Shown here one piece after another: positions 15,834 through 25,749 of a DNA stretch of 64,000 nt. This DNA comes from Halanaerobium sp. MA284_MarDTE_T2 (lineage in GTDB: Bacteria; Bacillota; Halanaerobiia; Halanaerobiales; Halanaerobiaceae), in the NCBI RefSeq assembly GCF_003337245.1, contig NZ_QPJE01000005.1:1-64000 (forward strand), written 5' to 3'. Below the pieces are notes generated by a model. It searched no databases. It was not told the origin of the DNA and saw only the letters and a program-made list of their open reading frames with translations. Within the stretch, counting starts at the first letter, position 1, and each line of letters opens with the position of its first letter. Made by a program: the position numbers and the translations under genes.

Positions 15834-17798
15834 TTGATAAAAGAAATAGCTAATACAGTGAGAGGTTTATCAGCAGATATAGTAGAAAAAGCAAATTCCG
15901 GACACCCGGGAATGCCAATAGGATGTGCTGATATAGGTGCACTTTTATTTGGAGAAATTATGGAGCTGGATGGAAGTTCACCTGAGTGGCCTGACAGAGA
16001 CCGTTTTGTACTTTCGGCCGGTCATGGGTCCGCTCTTTTGTATTCTTTTCTGCATTTGAGTGGTTTTGATCTTTCTATGGATGATTTAAAATCTTTTAGA
16101 CAGCTCAATTCCTGTACACCTGGACATCCCGAATATGGTTATACTGATGGTGTAGAAACAACTACAGGTCCTCTTGGACAGGGGTTTGCAAATGCTGTTG
16201 GTATGGCGGCAGCAGAAAAAATGATGTCTTCTAAATATAATAAAGGTCGGTATAATATTGTAGACCATTATACATATACCTTACTTGGTGATGGATGTAT
16301 GATGGAAGGTATTTCATCCGAGGCTGCTTCATTTGCAGGTCATCTTGGTCTTAATAAATTAATTGCCGTTTATGATGATAATAATATTTCTATAGAAGGC
16401 AGTACAGATATTACATTTACTGAAGATGTTGCAGATCGTTTTAAAGCATATGGCTGGCATGTTGTAGAAAATGTGGATGGTCATAATATTTCTGAATTGA
16501 GAAACGCTTTTAAAAAAGCAAAAGAAGATAAAGAAAGACCGTCCTTAATAATTGCAAAGACACATATTGCTTATGGTGCTCCAAATAAACAGGATTCCAG
16601 TTCTGCTCATGGTGCTCCACTGGGAGAAGATGAGATTAGGCTGTTAAAAGAACATTTTGATCTGCCAGCTGATAAAAAATTCTATATTCCAGATAATGTT
16701 AAAGATTTTTTTAAAAAAAGAGCTGCTGAAATGAAGAAAAAACGCTCTAAATGGCAGGAAAAGTTCAAATCCTGGGCCAGGGAAAATCCAGAATTAAAAG
16801 AAGAATGGGATAATGCTTTTAATCTGGATATTCCATCAAATTTAAAAGAAACAATTATGAAGATGGATATAAAAGCTCCGGTAGCAACTCGTAAAGCTTC
16901 TGGTGCTGTTCTAAAAGAAATAGCAGAATCACTTACCTATCTGGTAGGTGGATCCGCTGACCTTGCACCTTCAAATAAAACTTATTTGGACAAATACGGA
17001 GAAATTCAAAATGGTGACTACAGTGGCAGAAACTTCAGATTCGGAGTCAGAGAACATGCCATGGGAGCAGTAGTAAATGGAATTTCTCTGCACAAGGGAC
17101 TGCGCCCATTTGCAGCAACATTTCTGGTTTTTTCAGATTATATGAGGCCGGCAATTCGACTTGCAGCTTTGATGAAACAGCCAGTTATATATGTATTTAC
17201 ACATGATTCTATTTATATAGGAGAAGATGGGCCTACACATCAGCCGGTTGAACATGTAGAATCCCTGCGCTTAATACCCGGACTTAAAGTGCTCCGCCCG
17301 GCAGATGAAGAAGAAACAAAAGCTGCCTGGATGGAAGCAGTGGAAAATACAGCTGGTCCAACAGCTCTTGTGCTGACAAGGCAGAGTTTGCCTCATCTGG
17401 AAAAATATCAGGGACTTGATAATTTTGATAGAGGAGCATATTTTATCAACAATCCACAGGATGCAGATATTATAATTTATGCAAGTGGTAGTGAAGTATC
17501 TCTTGCTGCGGAAACAGCAGAGAAGTTAAAGGAAGAAAATATTAAAGCTGCTGTAATGTCAGTTCCAGAAAAAACTAAATTTATGAATTTAGAAGATAAA
17601 ATTGATCTTCCTGATCTAAAATTAAAGGTTGCTGTTGAAGCTGGAGTTGGCAGTGGATGGTGGAAGCTGGTTGGTGAAGATGGATTAATTATCAGTGTAG
17701 AAGATTTTGGTATAAGTGGACCCGGCAGTGAGGTTGGAGCAGCTTTCGGCTTTGATTCTGATCAAATTGTTGAAAAGATAAAAAAAAGATTAAAGTAG
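15834..17798 (+). CDS. tkt: transketolase
   Basis: A 654-residue full-length TPP enzyme of the pentose phosphate pathway. Visible are the N-terminal NSGHPGMPIGCADIG, LSAGHGSALLYS, GPLGQGFANAVG, the TPP-Mg motif GDGCMMEG...NN (about 142-173), and the C-terminal catalytic region NFRFGVREHAMGAV (about 400-413) and YIGEDGPTHQPVEH. TTG 15834 is chosen because GGGAGG lies 7 bases upstream; the longer in-frame extension adds an unrelated hydrophobic stretch. A perfect terminator follows. Confidence 0.95.
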   Translation: MIKEIANTVRGLSADIVEKANSGHPGMPIGCADIGALLFGEIMELDGSSPEWPDRDRFVLSAGHGSALLYSFLHLSGFDLSMDDLKSFRQLNSCTPGHPEYGYTDGVETTTGPLGQGFANAVGMAAAEKMMSSKYNKGRYNIVDHYTYTLLGDGCMMEGISSEAASFAGHLGLNKLIAVYDDNNISIEGSTDITFTEDVADRFKAYGWHVVENVDGHNISELRNAFKKAKEDKERPSLIIAKTHIAYGAPNKQDSSSAHGAPLGEDEIRLLKEHFDLPADKKFYIPDNVKDFFKKRAAEMKKKRSKWQEKFKSWARENPELKEEWDNAFNLDIPSNLKETIMKMDIKAPVATRKASGAVLKEIAESLTYLVGGSADLAPSNKTYLDKYGEIQNGDYSGRNFRFGVREHAMGAVVNGISLHKGLRPFAATFLVFSDYMRPAIRLAALMKQPVIYVFTHDSIYIGEDGPTHQPVEHVESLRLIPGLKVLRPADEEETKAAWMEAVENTAGPTALVLTRQSLPHLEKYQGLDNFDRGAYFINNPQDADIIIYASGSEVSLAAETAEKLKEENIKAAVMSVPEKTKFMNLEDKIDLPDLKLKVAVEAGVGSGWWKLVGEDGLIISVEDFGISGPGSEVGAAFGFDSDQIVEKIKKRLK

Positions 17799-17846
17799 AT
17801 TTAAAAAATTGAGACTGCAGATAAAGTTCTACAAATAAATAATACA

Positions 17847-17876
17847 GCAGAGCGGAAAAGTCCGCTCTGCTTTTTT
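17847..17876 (+). terminator. rho-independent terminator after tkt
   Basis: GCAGAGCGGA, an AAAG loop and TCCGCTCTGC give a perfect 10-bp stem followed by six T residues. It is the strongest terminator in the window. Confidence 0.93.
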
Positions 17877-17922
17877 GCAGGGAAATTGGTTTTGTTCTAG
17901 AATATTAATATCAGGTTGAAAA

Positions 17923-18354
17923 TTAAAGCAAATAAAACCAGTTTATAAATGCCAGGATAATTCCAAGTACAATACCGGAAACAACTTCAATTGGAGTATG
18001 ACCTATTAATTCTTTTAAATCTTTTTTTATTATCTGTTTATCTTCTTCATAACTTCTGATCTCAAGATGTTTAATCATATTATTTATTACATTTGCCTGT
18101 TCCCCAACAGCTCTTCTTACACCACTTGCATCATAAGTTACAATTAGAGAAAATACTGTTACTATGGCAAAAAGATCAGAGTTGATTCCATATTTGAGGC
18201 CGACAGTTGTGGTGAGAGAGGCCACAAAGGCAGAATGAGAGCTGGGCATTCCCCCGGCAGTAAAGAAAGTGGAAATATTTAATGGTTTTATAAAAAATAT
18301 TTTTAAAAATTGAGCTGTAAAAAGGGAAAAAAGTGAAATCCAAAGTAGAGACAT
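17923..18354 (-). CDS. divergent PAP2 family membrane protein
   Basis: A 143-residue protein with several hydrophobic helices. It matches the divergent PAP2 (DUF212) family, with GGMPSSHSAFVASL near 32-45, YDASGVRRAVGEQA near 75-88 and LGHTP-like LIGHTPIEVVSGI near 112-124. The SxxH and RR..G elements suggest a lipid or phosphate-ester phosphatase, but the activity is unproven. It is a lone minus-strand gene between tkt and folC, and the 171 bases separating it from folC hold no other gene. Confidence 0.85.
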   Translation of the reverse strand: MSLLWISLFSLFTAQFLKIFFIKPLNISTFFTAGGMPSSHSAFVASLTTTVGLKYGINSDLFAIVTVFSLIVTYDASGVRRAVGEQANVINNMIKHLEIRSYEEDKQIIKKDLKELIGHTPIEVVSGIVLGIILAFINWFYLL

Positions 18355-18525
18355 ATTTATACCTCCAGATAAAGACCTTGTAAAATAAATTCATTACTTT
18401 GTTTTTTTTATTTTAACTTATATCATCCCTTTTTTGCAAATAGAATTGATCAATATTTTAAAAATGCAATATTTTTGCTGCTGAAATAAGGATAAAGAAA
18501 TTTATGGAATTGAGGTGTTTAAATA

Positions 18526-19863
18526 TTGAATCCTTATTTGTATTTAAATAATTTAAACAAATTTGGTAAAGAAGGTGGTTATAAACCAGGATTAAAGAGA
18601 ATAGATCGACTTTTATATTATCTGGGCCGGCCGGAAGAAAATCTAAAATTTATTCATGTTGCTGGGACAAATGGTAAGGGATCTACTGCTTCTTTTATAG
18701 AGAAAATTTATAGAGAAGCAGGCTATAAAACAGGATTATATATATCACCTCATCTTTATCATTTTAATGAACGGATTTCTGTTAATGGCCGGACAATAAG
18801 TAGTGTTGAACTTGAGGAACTGGTTGCTGAAGTTAAAAAGGCATCAGATAAGGTTGTAGAGGAAAGTGATTATGGAGAACCCAGTTTTTTTGAAATAGCA
18901 ACTGCACTGGCTTTTTTGTTTTTTGACAGACATAGACCTGATATTGTTATTCTTGAAGTAGGACTGGGAGGGCGATTTGATGCAACAAATATTATTAAGG
19001 ATTCTCTTGCTTCAGTAATAACCAGTATAGATCTGGAACATACAGAACTTCTGGGAGATACAAGAGCTAAAATTGCTTATGAGAAGGCAGGTATAATAAA
19101 AAATAATGGACTTGTTTTTTCAGCTGTTTTAGATAGTTCTGCCAGGAATGTTATTCAAAAGAGAGCAGAAGAATTAAATGCAGAATTTATAAATATTGAT
19201 GATATCTATGCAAAAATCGGTAATGAAAGCAGCTTTTACAAAAATTATTTAATTATATCAAAAAACAGCAGAATACATAGATTCAAAATTGGACTTAATG
19301 GCAGATATCAGGCTCGTAATGCCGCTCTTGCCCTTGCTGTGGTAGAAGGATTGAAAAAAATACTTCCTTTAGAAAATCCAGCTGTAGAAAAAGGACTGGC
19401 CTGTACATACTGGCCGGGAAGGTTAGAAATAGTCTGCCAGAATCCTCCTGTATTGATTGATGGTGCACATAATCCTGCCGGCATGAAATCCTTTATAGAT
19501 TTTGTGGAAGAGCATCAGTATAGATTTGATGGAGTTGATTTTATTTTCTCTGTGCTTTCAGATAAGGATGTAGATCTTATGCTGGATCAAATTAAAAGAA
19601 TAAAAAATAATCTACACATACACCTGGCTGAAAACAGGTCAGAAAGAACTATGAAGATTGATAAATTGATAGATCGATGTAAATTTTATGATTTAAAATA
19701 TACAGCATATAAAAGTCTTTCTTCTGCAGTAGAAAAAATATTTTCAATTTATGATGAGAAAAAAAGGCTGATAACAGCTTCTGGTTCTTTTAATACAGTT
19801 GTAGAAGCCGGCATAACAGCAAAATTGAGCTGTCGAGAAAAAATTACAAATAGTAGAAGGTGA
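18526..19863 (+). CDS. folC: bifunctional folylpolyglutamate / dihydrofolate synthase
   Basis: A 445-residue Mur-ligase-type enzyme that adds glutamate to folates. Visible are the P-loop VAGTNGKGSTASF (about 46-58), HLYHFNERISVNG, EVGLGGRFDATN near 147-158, DLEHTELLGDT and LIDGAHNPAGM near 315-325. The start is TTG 18526 behind GAGGTG. The SPOR protein gene follows 4 bases after the stop, as in many Firmicutes. Confidence 0.92.
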   Translation: MNPYLYLNNLNKFGKEGGYKPGLKRIDRLLYYLGRPEENLKFIHVAGTNGKGSTASFIEKIYREAGYKTGLYISPHLYHFNERISVNGRTISSVELEELVAEVKKASDKVVEESDYGEPSFFEIATALAFLFFDRHRPDIVILEVGLGGRFDATNIIKDSLASVITSIDLEHTELLGDTRAKIAYEKAGIIKNNGLVFSAVLDSSARNVIQKRAEELNAEFINIDDIYAKIGNESSFYKNYLIISKNSRIHRFKIGLNGRYQARNAALALAVVEGLKKILPLENPAVEKGLACTYWPGRLEIVCQNPPVLIDGAHNPAGMKSFIDFVEEHQYRFDGVDFIFSVLSDKDVDLMLDQIKRIKNNLHIHLAENRSERTMKIDKLIDRCKFYDLKYTAYKSLSSAVEKIFSIYDEKKRLITASGSFNTVVEAGITAKLSCREKITNSRR

Positions 19864-19867
19864 AAAT

Positions 19868-20434
19868 ATGTCTGAAAAGAAGAAAAAAAGTGGATTTTCT
19901 TTAACAGTGATAGTTATTTTTATGGCTGCAGCTGCTATTTTTGTTGGATATCTGCTGGGAAGCTGGTTAATACAGCTTCTTAATGAAGATAATACTCCTC
20001 AGATGGCACAGGAGCAGTCGGAAGAAATTACCTCAACTGAAAGTAGTATATCCACAACCGGTGAAGCAGAAACGGATACAGAATTTAAAAAACCCAAAAC
20101 AGAGTCAGTAAAAGAGGAAACTTCTGCTGTAGATACTTCTGAGTCCCAGAATATCTCTGAACCTGCGGCCAATGTTTCTGAAAACCAGAATAATGTGGAA
20201 TCTGAAACAATTGTTGAAAGTGGTGATTTTGGTATTCAAGTTGGTGCATTTGCTAACTATGAAAATGCCAAGCAGTATAAAAAAGAAATAGAAGCTAGAG
20301 GTTATAAAGTTATAATTACTGATACAGACCCCCACAAAGTACAGATAGTTGGCTATACAAGCAGAGAGGAAGCTGAAAAAGCAGAGAAAGAAATAGAATC
20401 AGCTGGGTATAATGGATTTATTGTAAGTTTTTAG
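19868..20434 (+). CDS. membrane-anchored SPOR domain protein
   Basis: A 188-residue protein: a short basic N-terminus, one transmembrane helix (about 10-32), a low-complexity acidic Ser/Thr/Glu-rich linker (about 38-115) and a C-terminal SPOR domain (about 117-188; GDFGIQVGAFANYENAKQYK ... NGFIVSF). SPOR domains bind denuded glycan strands at the septum, so it is probably a cell-division or peptidoglycan-associated protein. It is co-transcribed with folC. Confidence 0.85.
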   Translation: MSEKKKKSGFSLTVIVIFMAAAAIFVGYLLGSWLIQLLNEDNTPQMAQEQSEEITSTESSISTTGEAETDTEFKKPKTESVKEETSAVDTSESQNISEPAANVSENQNNVESETIVESGDFGIQVGAFANYENAKQYKKEIEARGYKVIITDTDPHKVQIVGYTSREEAEKAEKEIESAGYNGFIVSF

Positions 20435-20454
20435 GCTATAATTTGATTTTAATG

Positions 20455-20483
20455 TTGTTCTTATTTAAATATTAGTATATAAT
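20455..20483 (+). promoter_or_regulatory. predicted promoter of the rnf operon
   Basis: TTGTTC (20455-20460) and TATAAT (20478-20483) are separated by 17 bases, 75 bases before rnfC. Confidence 0.65.
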
Positions 20484-20557
20484 AGGAATGGTCATTATTT
20501 ATATTTAATATTTTATTATTTTATATACTTTAATCATTTAAGGGGTGAAATTATAAA

Positions 20558-21883
20558 GTGAGTATTTTGTCTTTTAAACAGGGGATACATCCTGAATATA
20601 ATAAAGAATTAACAAAGGATAAACCCCTAAAAAATGCTGCACGACCAGAAGTTGTTACTATTCCTCTCCAGCAGCATATAGGAGCTCCATTAAAAACTCT
20701 TGTAAAAAAAGGGGATCATGTAGATATGGGGCAGAAACTGGCAGATAGCGATAGTTTTGTTTGTGCACCTGTACATGCTTCTATAACAGGAACAGTAAAG
20801 GAGATTAAAAAAGTAGTAACACCTGGCGGCAGCCGATCTGATGCTGTAGTAATTGAAGCAGATGATGAGGATAACTTCTCCAGCGATTTAGAAAAATTTG
20901 CTGATCTGGATGAACTCAGTGGAGAAAAAATTCGTAAAATTATTCGTGAAGCTGGGATTGTAGGTATGGGGGGAGCAATGTTCCCAACCCATGTAAAAGT
21001 CTCCATTCCAGATGACAAAAATGTTGAATATGTTATTTTAAATGGGGCAGAGTGTGAGCCGTATTTAACTGTTGACCACAGAGTCATGGTAGAAAGACCG
21101 GAAACTGTGGTCTTTGGCTTAAAAGCTTTAATGAAAGCAGCTGGCGCAGAAAAGGCTTTTATTGGAATTGAGGTAAATAAGCCTGAAGCAATAGCCAGTA
21201 TGAAGGACGCTGCTGCAGATGACGAGAAAATCGAAGTCAAAGAACTAGAAACAAAATATCCACAGGGTGGTGAGAAAATGCTTATAGAATCCATCCTTGG
21301 TAGAGAAGTACCTGCCGGTGGCCTTCCGCTGGATGTTGGGGTTGTTGTTAATAATACTTCCACTTCAGCTGCAGTAGCAGATGCAATTAGAAAGGGAAAA
21401 CCACTGATAGAGAGGGCTATAACTATTACAGGCAGAGGAGTGGAAAAACCTCAAAATCTTGTTTATAGGATTGGTACATCTATTGCAGACTTAATTGATC
21501 AGGCCGGTGGATTTAAGGGTGAACCAGGGAAAGTCATTTTGGGAGGACCGATGATGGGATTTGCCCAAAAAGATCTTGATATCCCTACAGTTAAAGGTAC
21601 TTCCGGGATTTTAATTTTGCCGAGAGAAGAAGTAGATGCTTATGAGCCCTCTCCATGTATAAATTGTGCAAAATGCGTGGATGCATGCCCTATGTTTTTA
21701 ATGCCTACTCAACTTGTTAATTATACGAAAAATGATATGGTGGATGAGCTGGAAGAATATCAGGTATTAAGCTGTATTGAATGTGGGTCATGTTCTTATG
21801 TGTGTCCAGCTAAAATACCACTGGTACATTATCTTAGAATTGGGAAAGGCCAGGTTATGGCCCGGAGAAGGAAAGAGCAATAA
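20558..21883 (+). CDS. rnfC: Rnf complex subunit C
   Basis: A 441-residue peripheral subunit with NADH- and FMN-binding domains, part of the ferredoxin:NAD+ oxidoreductase that pumps Na+ or H+. Visible are the N-terminal biotinyl-like IPLQQHIGAPLKTLVKKGD, GIVGMGGAMFPTHVK (about 129-143), GAECEPYLTVDHRVM and PQGGEKMLI. Two 4Fe-4S motifs near the C-terminus read CINCAKCVDACP and CIECGSCSYVCP. GTG start. It is first of six rnf genes in the order CDGEAB. Confidence 0.95.
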   Translation: MSILSFKQGIHPEYNKELTKDKPLKNAARPEVVTIPLQQHIGAPLKTLVKKGDHVDMGQKLADSDSFVCAPVHASITGTVKEIKKVVTPGGSRSDAVVIEADDEDNFSSDLEKFADLDELSGEKIRKIIREAGIVGMGGAMFPTHVKVSIPDDKNVEYVILNGAECEPYLTVDHRVMVERPETVVFGLKALMKAAGAEKAFIGIEVNKPEAIASMKDAAADDEKIEVKELETKYPQGGEKMLIESILGREVPAGGLPLDVGVVVNNTSTSAAVADAIRKGKPLIERAITITGRGVEKPQNLVYRIGTSIADLIDQAGGFKGEPGKVILGGPMMGFAQKDLDIPTVKGTSGILILPREEVDAYEPSPCINCAKCVDACPMFLMPTQLVNYTKNDMVDELEEYQVLSCIECGSCSYVCPAKIPLVHYLRIGKGQVMARRRKEQ

Positions 21884-21894
21884 GGAGGATGAAA

Positions 21895-22806
21895 ATGAAT
21901 AACGAGCAACTGATTGTAACATCTTCACCACACATCAGAGCTGCAGATTCTGTTAGCAAAATTATGTGGTCGGTTGTAATATCACTGATACCGGCTGTGT
22001 TTGCTGCAATATACTTTTTCCAGGCTCGGGCCCTTTCTATAGTAGTGGTAAGTGTTCTTGGAGCAGTTCTGACAGAGTATGTTTTTCAGAAAGTAAGAGG
22101 CAAAAAAATAACCATCAAAGATGGAAGTGCAGTTGTAACAGGTGTTTTACTGGCTTTAACATTACCACCATCTATACCACTGTGGACAGTTCTGCTAGGA
22201 GCGGTAGTTTCGATAGGACTTGGGAAACAGGTATTTGGTGGAATCGGATATAATCCATTTAATCCTGCACTTGTAGGAAGAGCTTTTTTAATGGCAGCTT
22301 ATCCGGTGATTATGACAACCTGGACTGTGGATGGAGTAAGTTCTGCAACTCCCCTAAATAATATGAAGATGCAGGGAATTGCAGCTGATACATGGAATTT
22401 ATTTGTTGGTCATGTAGGTGGATCTCTGGGAGAAACATCTGCCCTTGCACTATTACTTGGTTTCGCATTTCTGCTTTATAAAGGATATGTAAATTGGAGG
22501 ATTCCAGTAGGAATGGTAGGAACAGTGTTTATTTTTACACTGGTTTTTGGGGCAAATCCTATTTTTCATCTTTTTGCAGGTGGATTAATGCTGGGGTCAT
22601 TGTTTATGGCAACAGATATGGTTTCTTCACCGGTGACTAAAAATGGCCGCTGGATTTTCGGAATAGGTGCAGGTTTAATTGTTGTAATCATCAGGCTCTG
22701 GGGTGGATATCCAGAAGGAGTAATGTATGCTATACTGCTGATGAATACCACAGTTCCACTCATTAATAGATATACAAGGCCTCGTTCCTTAGGAGAGGTG
22801 AGATAA
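21895..22806 (+). CDS. rnfD: Rnf complex subunit D
   Basis: A 303-residue membrane subunit with about nine helices and a covalent FMN site. The acceptor Thr152 lies in VSSATPLNN. GIGYNPFNPALVGRAFLM near 108-125 and the MATDMVSSPVT motif near 238-248 are family hallmarks. ATG 21895 is preferred over ATG 21889, which overlaps AAGGAGG. The FMN transferase ApbE needed to load FMN is not encoded in this window. Confidence 0.94.
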   Translation: MNNEQLIVTSSPHIRAADSVSKIMWSVVISLIPAVFAAIYFFQARALSIVVVSVLGAVLTEYVFQKVRGKKITIKDGSAVVTGVLLALTLPPSIPLWTVLLGAVVSIGLGKQVFGGIGYNPFNPALVGRAFLMAAYPVIMTTWTVDGVSSATPLNNMKMQGIAADTWNLFVGHVGGSLGETSALALLLGFAFLLYKGYVNWRIPVGMVGTVFIFTLVFGANPIFHLFAGGLMLGSLFMATDMVSSPVTKNGRWIFGIGAGLIVVIIRLWGGYPEGVMYAILLMNTTVPLINRYTRPRSLGEVR

Positions 22807-23367
22807 ATGGAAAAAGAGAGTATTGGAAGATTAGTTCTTACTTTAACAATAATTGGAATAATCTCTGCCCTTACACTGGCTTTTGTATACCAGTGGACAA
22901 CACCTTACATAAAGGAACATCAGGCAGTCGCTCAGGAAAAAGCAGTATTTAATGTGCTGCCCGGTGCAGAAAAATTTGAAGAAGTAACTAAAAATGGACA
23001 TACTTTTTATGAAGGTTACAATAATGCAGGTTCACGTGTGGGTGTTGCATATATCGCAACTGGTGGAGGTTTTCAGGGACAGATTGAATTGATGATTGGG
23101 GTAAATTTAAATGAAGAAAAAATTTATGGAATCAGCATTTTAACTCATTCAGAAACACCGGGTTTAGGAGCTAGAATTACAGAAGATGCATATAAAAGCA
23201 ATTTTGTAAATAAACCTTTTGGTGATTATACAGTAGTAAAAAGAGAAGCTGCTGAGCAGACAGAAGTAGAAGCAATTTCGGGTGCTACTATTTCTTCTGA
23301 AAAGGTTACTACCATAATAGAAAATGCAGTAAGTACAATACAGAGTGCATATGGAGGTGGAATGTAA
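22807..23367 (+). CDS. rnfG: Rnf complex subunit G
   Basis: A 186-residue protein with one N-terminal transmembrane helix (about 8-28) and an FMN-binding domain outside the membrane. The covalent FMN acceptor is Thr161 in ISGATISS, and HSETPGLGARI near 117-127 is the second family signature. The start overlaps the rnfD stop region (GAGGTGAGATAAATG) and its stop overlaps rnfE. Confidence 0.94.
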   Translation: MEKESIGRLVLTLTIIGIISALTLAFVYQWTTPYIKEHQAVAQEKAVFNVLPGAEKFEEVTKNGHTFYEGYNNAGSRVGVAYIATGGGFQGQIELMIGVNLNEEKIYGISILTHSETPGLGARITEDAYKSNFVNKPFGDYTVVKREAAEQTEVEAISGATISSEKVTTIIENAVSTIQSAYGGGM

Positions 23368-23963
23368 TGGCCAGTCAACTGCTTGATGATTTTAAAAATG
23401 GTCTCTGGAACGAAAACCCTATTTTTAGATTAGTTATTGGAATGTGTCCAACTTTAGCTGTTACTAATACTACAGAAAATGGACTGGCTATGGGGATAGC
23501 GACTTCTTTTGTATTGATTTCTTCAGAAATTGTAATATCTTTAATTAAAAAATTGATACCCAAAAATGTTCGTATTCCAAGTTATATTCTTATAATAGCT
23601 ACCTTTGTAACATTTACTGATTATTTCCTTAAAGCTTTTTATCCAGGTATTGCGGCATCTTTGAGCCTGTTTATACCACTTATAGTTGTTAACTGTCTGA
23701 TTCTGGGAAGACAGGAAGCTTTTGCATCCAGAAATCCTGTACATAGAGCTATTGCTGATGGGCTAGGCATGGGTATAGGTTTTACCTGGGCACTGACTCT
23801 TTTAGGTGCAGTTAGAGAGCTATTTGGTATGGGTTCAATCTTTGGTTTTCAGATTTTAGGTGCATGGTATAAACCGATGATTATTATGGTTCTGCCAGCC
23901 GGAGCTTTTATAACGCTTGGTATTTTAGTTGGTATTATGAACTTGATCAGCAGGGAGGGTTAA
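23367..23963 (+). CDS. rnfE: Rnf complex subunit E
   Basis: A 198-residue integral membrane subunit with six helices, paired with RnfA around a membrane 2Fe-2S cluster. It has the MCPTLAVTNTTENGLAMG segment with its Cys near residue 27, and VVNCLILGRQEAFASRN near 104-120. TAATG coupling joins it to rnfG. Confidence 0.94.
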   Translation: MASQLLDDFKNGLWNENPIFRLVIGMCPTLAVTNTTENGLAMGIATSFVLISSEIVISLIKKLIPKNVRIPSYILIIATFVTFTDYFLKAFYPGIAASLSLFIPLIVVNCLILGRQEAFASRNPVHRAIADGLGMGIGFTWALTLLGAVRELFGMGSIFGFQILGAWYKPMIIMVLPAGAFITLGILVGIMNLISREG

Positions 23964-23966
23964 ATA

Positions 23967-24557
23967 ATGGAACAGTTCACACAGGTAATACTGTTATTTA
24001 TCAGTACAGTTTTAATAAATAACTTTATACTGGTTAGATTCCTGGGAATATGTCCATTCCTTGGTGTTTCTAAACATGTAGAAACAGCTTTTAGTATGGG
24101 ATTAGCAACAACATTTGTTATGACCCTTACTGCAGCAGCAACCTGGCTGATAAATACTTTTATTTTGGAAGCTTTAAATCTTCCTTTTTTACAGTATGTA
24201 TCCTTTATAATTGTAATAGCATCTCTGGTTCAGTTTGTGGAAATGTTTATCAAAAAAACGAGTCCTGTTTTATATAAAGCACTGGGTATCTTTTTACCTT
24301 TAATTACAACTAACTGTGCGATACTCGGACTGGCTCTGCTGATTCCTTTAAATGGATACAGCTTTATTGCCAGTGTTGTATTTGGATTTGGTGCCGGTGT
24401 AGGTTTTACTCTGGCTATAGTATTAATGGCCGGTTTAAGGGAAGGACTGGAATTTGGTGATGTCCCCGGTACTTTAAGGGGTGTACCGATTACTTTAATT
24501 ATAGCTGGAATTATGGCAATGGCATTTATGGGCTTTTCTGGCCTTATTTCGATGTAG
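23967..24557 (+). CDS. rnfA: Rnf complex subunit A
   Basis: A 196-residue six-helix membrane subunit homologous to RnfE, of inverted topology. It has [19 protein letters not shown] near 24-42 and [12 protein letters not shown] near 112-123, whose cysteines bind the shared iron-sulfur centre. Its start follows AGGGAGG, 3 bases after rnfE. Confidence 0.95.
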   Translation: MEQFTQVILLFISTVLINNFILVRFLGICPFLGVSKHVETAFSMGLATTFVMTLTAAATWLINTFILEALNLPFLQYVSFIIVIASLVQFVEMFIKKTSPVLYKALGIFLPLITTNCAILGLALLIPLNGYSFIASVVFGFGAGVGFTLAIVLMAGLREGLEFGDVPGTLRGVPITLIIAGIMAMAFMGFSGLISM

Positions 24558-24578
24558 TTGGAGGTGGAATACAGATAA

Positions 24579-25571
24579 ATGGATTCAGTATATATATATT
24601 CGATTTTAAGCATGGGTGGTATAAGTGCTCTATTAGCAGCTGGTTTAGGTTTTGCTTCAAAGAAATTTGTAATTGACCAGGACCCACGTATAGATAAAGT
24701 AGAAGATGTTTTACCGGGAGCTAATTGTGGTGCATGTGGTTATGCAGGATGTGCCAGTTTTGCTGAAGCTGTTGTAGAAGGTGATGCACCGGTAAATGGA
24801 TGCCCGGTTGGTGGTGACAAGGTTGCCAGTAATATAGGAGATATTTTAGGAAAAGATGCAGGCAGTTCTACCAAAATAGTAGCAGAACTTCTCTGTGGTG
24901 GTGGTAAAAAAGAAGCCAGACGCAGAGGAGAATATAAGGGGATTGAAACCTGTCAGGCAGCAGATGCAATAAATGGTGGAGAAAAAATATGTTCATTCAG
25001 CTGTCTTGGATTTGGTGACTGTGAGGCTGTTTGTCCTTTTGATGCAATTGTAATGGGGGAAAATGGTCTTCCAGAAATTGACCCGGAAAAATGTACAGCG
25101 TGTGGTAAATGTGTTGAAGCATGTCCGCACAATATACTGCTTCTGGCACCAAATTCTGCTAAAACACATATTAGATGTTCTTCTCATGACTCCGGAAAAT
25201 TAGTTAGAAAAATATGTGAAGTAGGCTGTATAGGATGCGGTATTTGTGCAAGAGTTTGTCCGGTTGATGCAATAGAAATGCAGGATAATCTGGCAGTAAT
25301 TGATTATGATAAATGTGTTAACTGTGGTCTCTGTGCAGAAAAATGTCCAACTGGAACAATAAAATTTCAGGCTGAAAGAATTCAGCAAGTAGAAATTAAT
25401 GATAAATGTGTTGGCTGTACATTATGTGCAAAGGCATGCCCTGTTGATGCTATTTCGGGTGAAGTTAAAGAAAGGCATGTAATAGATCAGGACAAGTGTA
25501 TTCAGTGTGGTTTGTGTTTTGAAGCATGTAATGTTGATGCAGTTGACCTCTTTTATGAAAAAGACTTATAA
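24579..25571 (+). CDS. rnfB: Rnf complex subunit B, polyferredoxin form
   Basis: A 330-residue subunit that accepts electrons from ferredoxin. An N-terminal membrane helix is followed by the Fe-S domain CGACGYAGCASFAEAV (about 48-63). Then come ferredoxin-type motifs CLGFGDCEAVCP, CTACGKCVEACP, CIGCGICARVCP, CVNCGLCAEKCP, CVGCTLCAKACP and an incomplete last one (CIQCGLCFEACNVDAV). It is longer than the proteobacterial form and matches the extended clostridial type. A terminator follows. Confidence 0.95.
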   Translation: MDSVYIYSILSMGGISALLAAGLGFASKKFVIDQDPRIDKVEDVLPGANCGACGYAGCASFAEAVVEGDAPVNGCPVGGDKVASNIGDILGKDAGSSTKIVAELLCGGGKKEARRRGEYKGIETCQAADAINGGEKICSFSCLGFGDCEAVCPFDAIVMGENGLPEIDPEKCTACGKCVEACPHNILLLAPNSAKTHIRCSSHDSGKLVRKICEVGCIGCGICARVCPVDAIEMQDNLAVIDYDKCVNCGLCAEKCPTGTIKFQAERIQQVEINDKCVGCTLCAKACPVDAISGEVKERHVIDQDKCIQCGLCFEACNVDAVDLFYEKDL

Positions 25572-25628
25572 GAAGTTGAGAAGTGAATGATTAAAAATGT
25601 AATTTCAATTTAATCTTTACACTTATAT

Positions 25629-25654
25629 ACCCGGCTTAAGCCGGGTTTTCTTTT
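25629..25654 (+). terminator. rho-independent terminator after rnfB
   Basis: ACCCGGC, a TTAA loop and GCCGGGT form a perfect 7-bp stem followed by TTTCTTTT. It ends the rnf transcript. Confidence 0.9.
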
Positions 25655-25749
25655 GTTTATGATATTTACAGATATGTGGACATAACAGCTAAAAGATGTT
25701 AAAATATTAATTAATGATAGTACAAATTAATAAATTGTGGTGAATTTAT

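Noticed and set aside
20716-21363. 215-residue minus-strand frame inside rnfC
   Set aside because: It lies opposite a clear rnfC and consists of Ser/Thr/Pro-rich sequence typical of the antisense of a real gene; the same holds for the other antisense frames such as 11219-11767 and 1294-1623.
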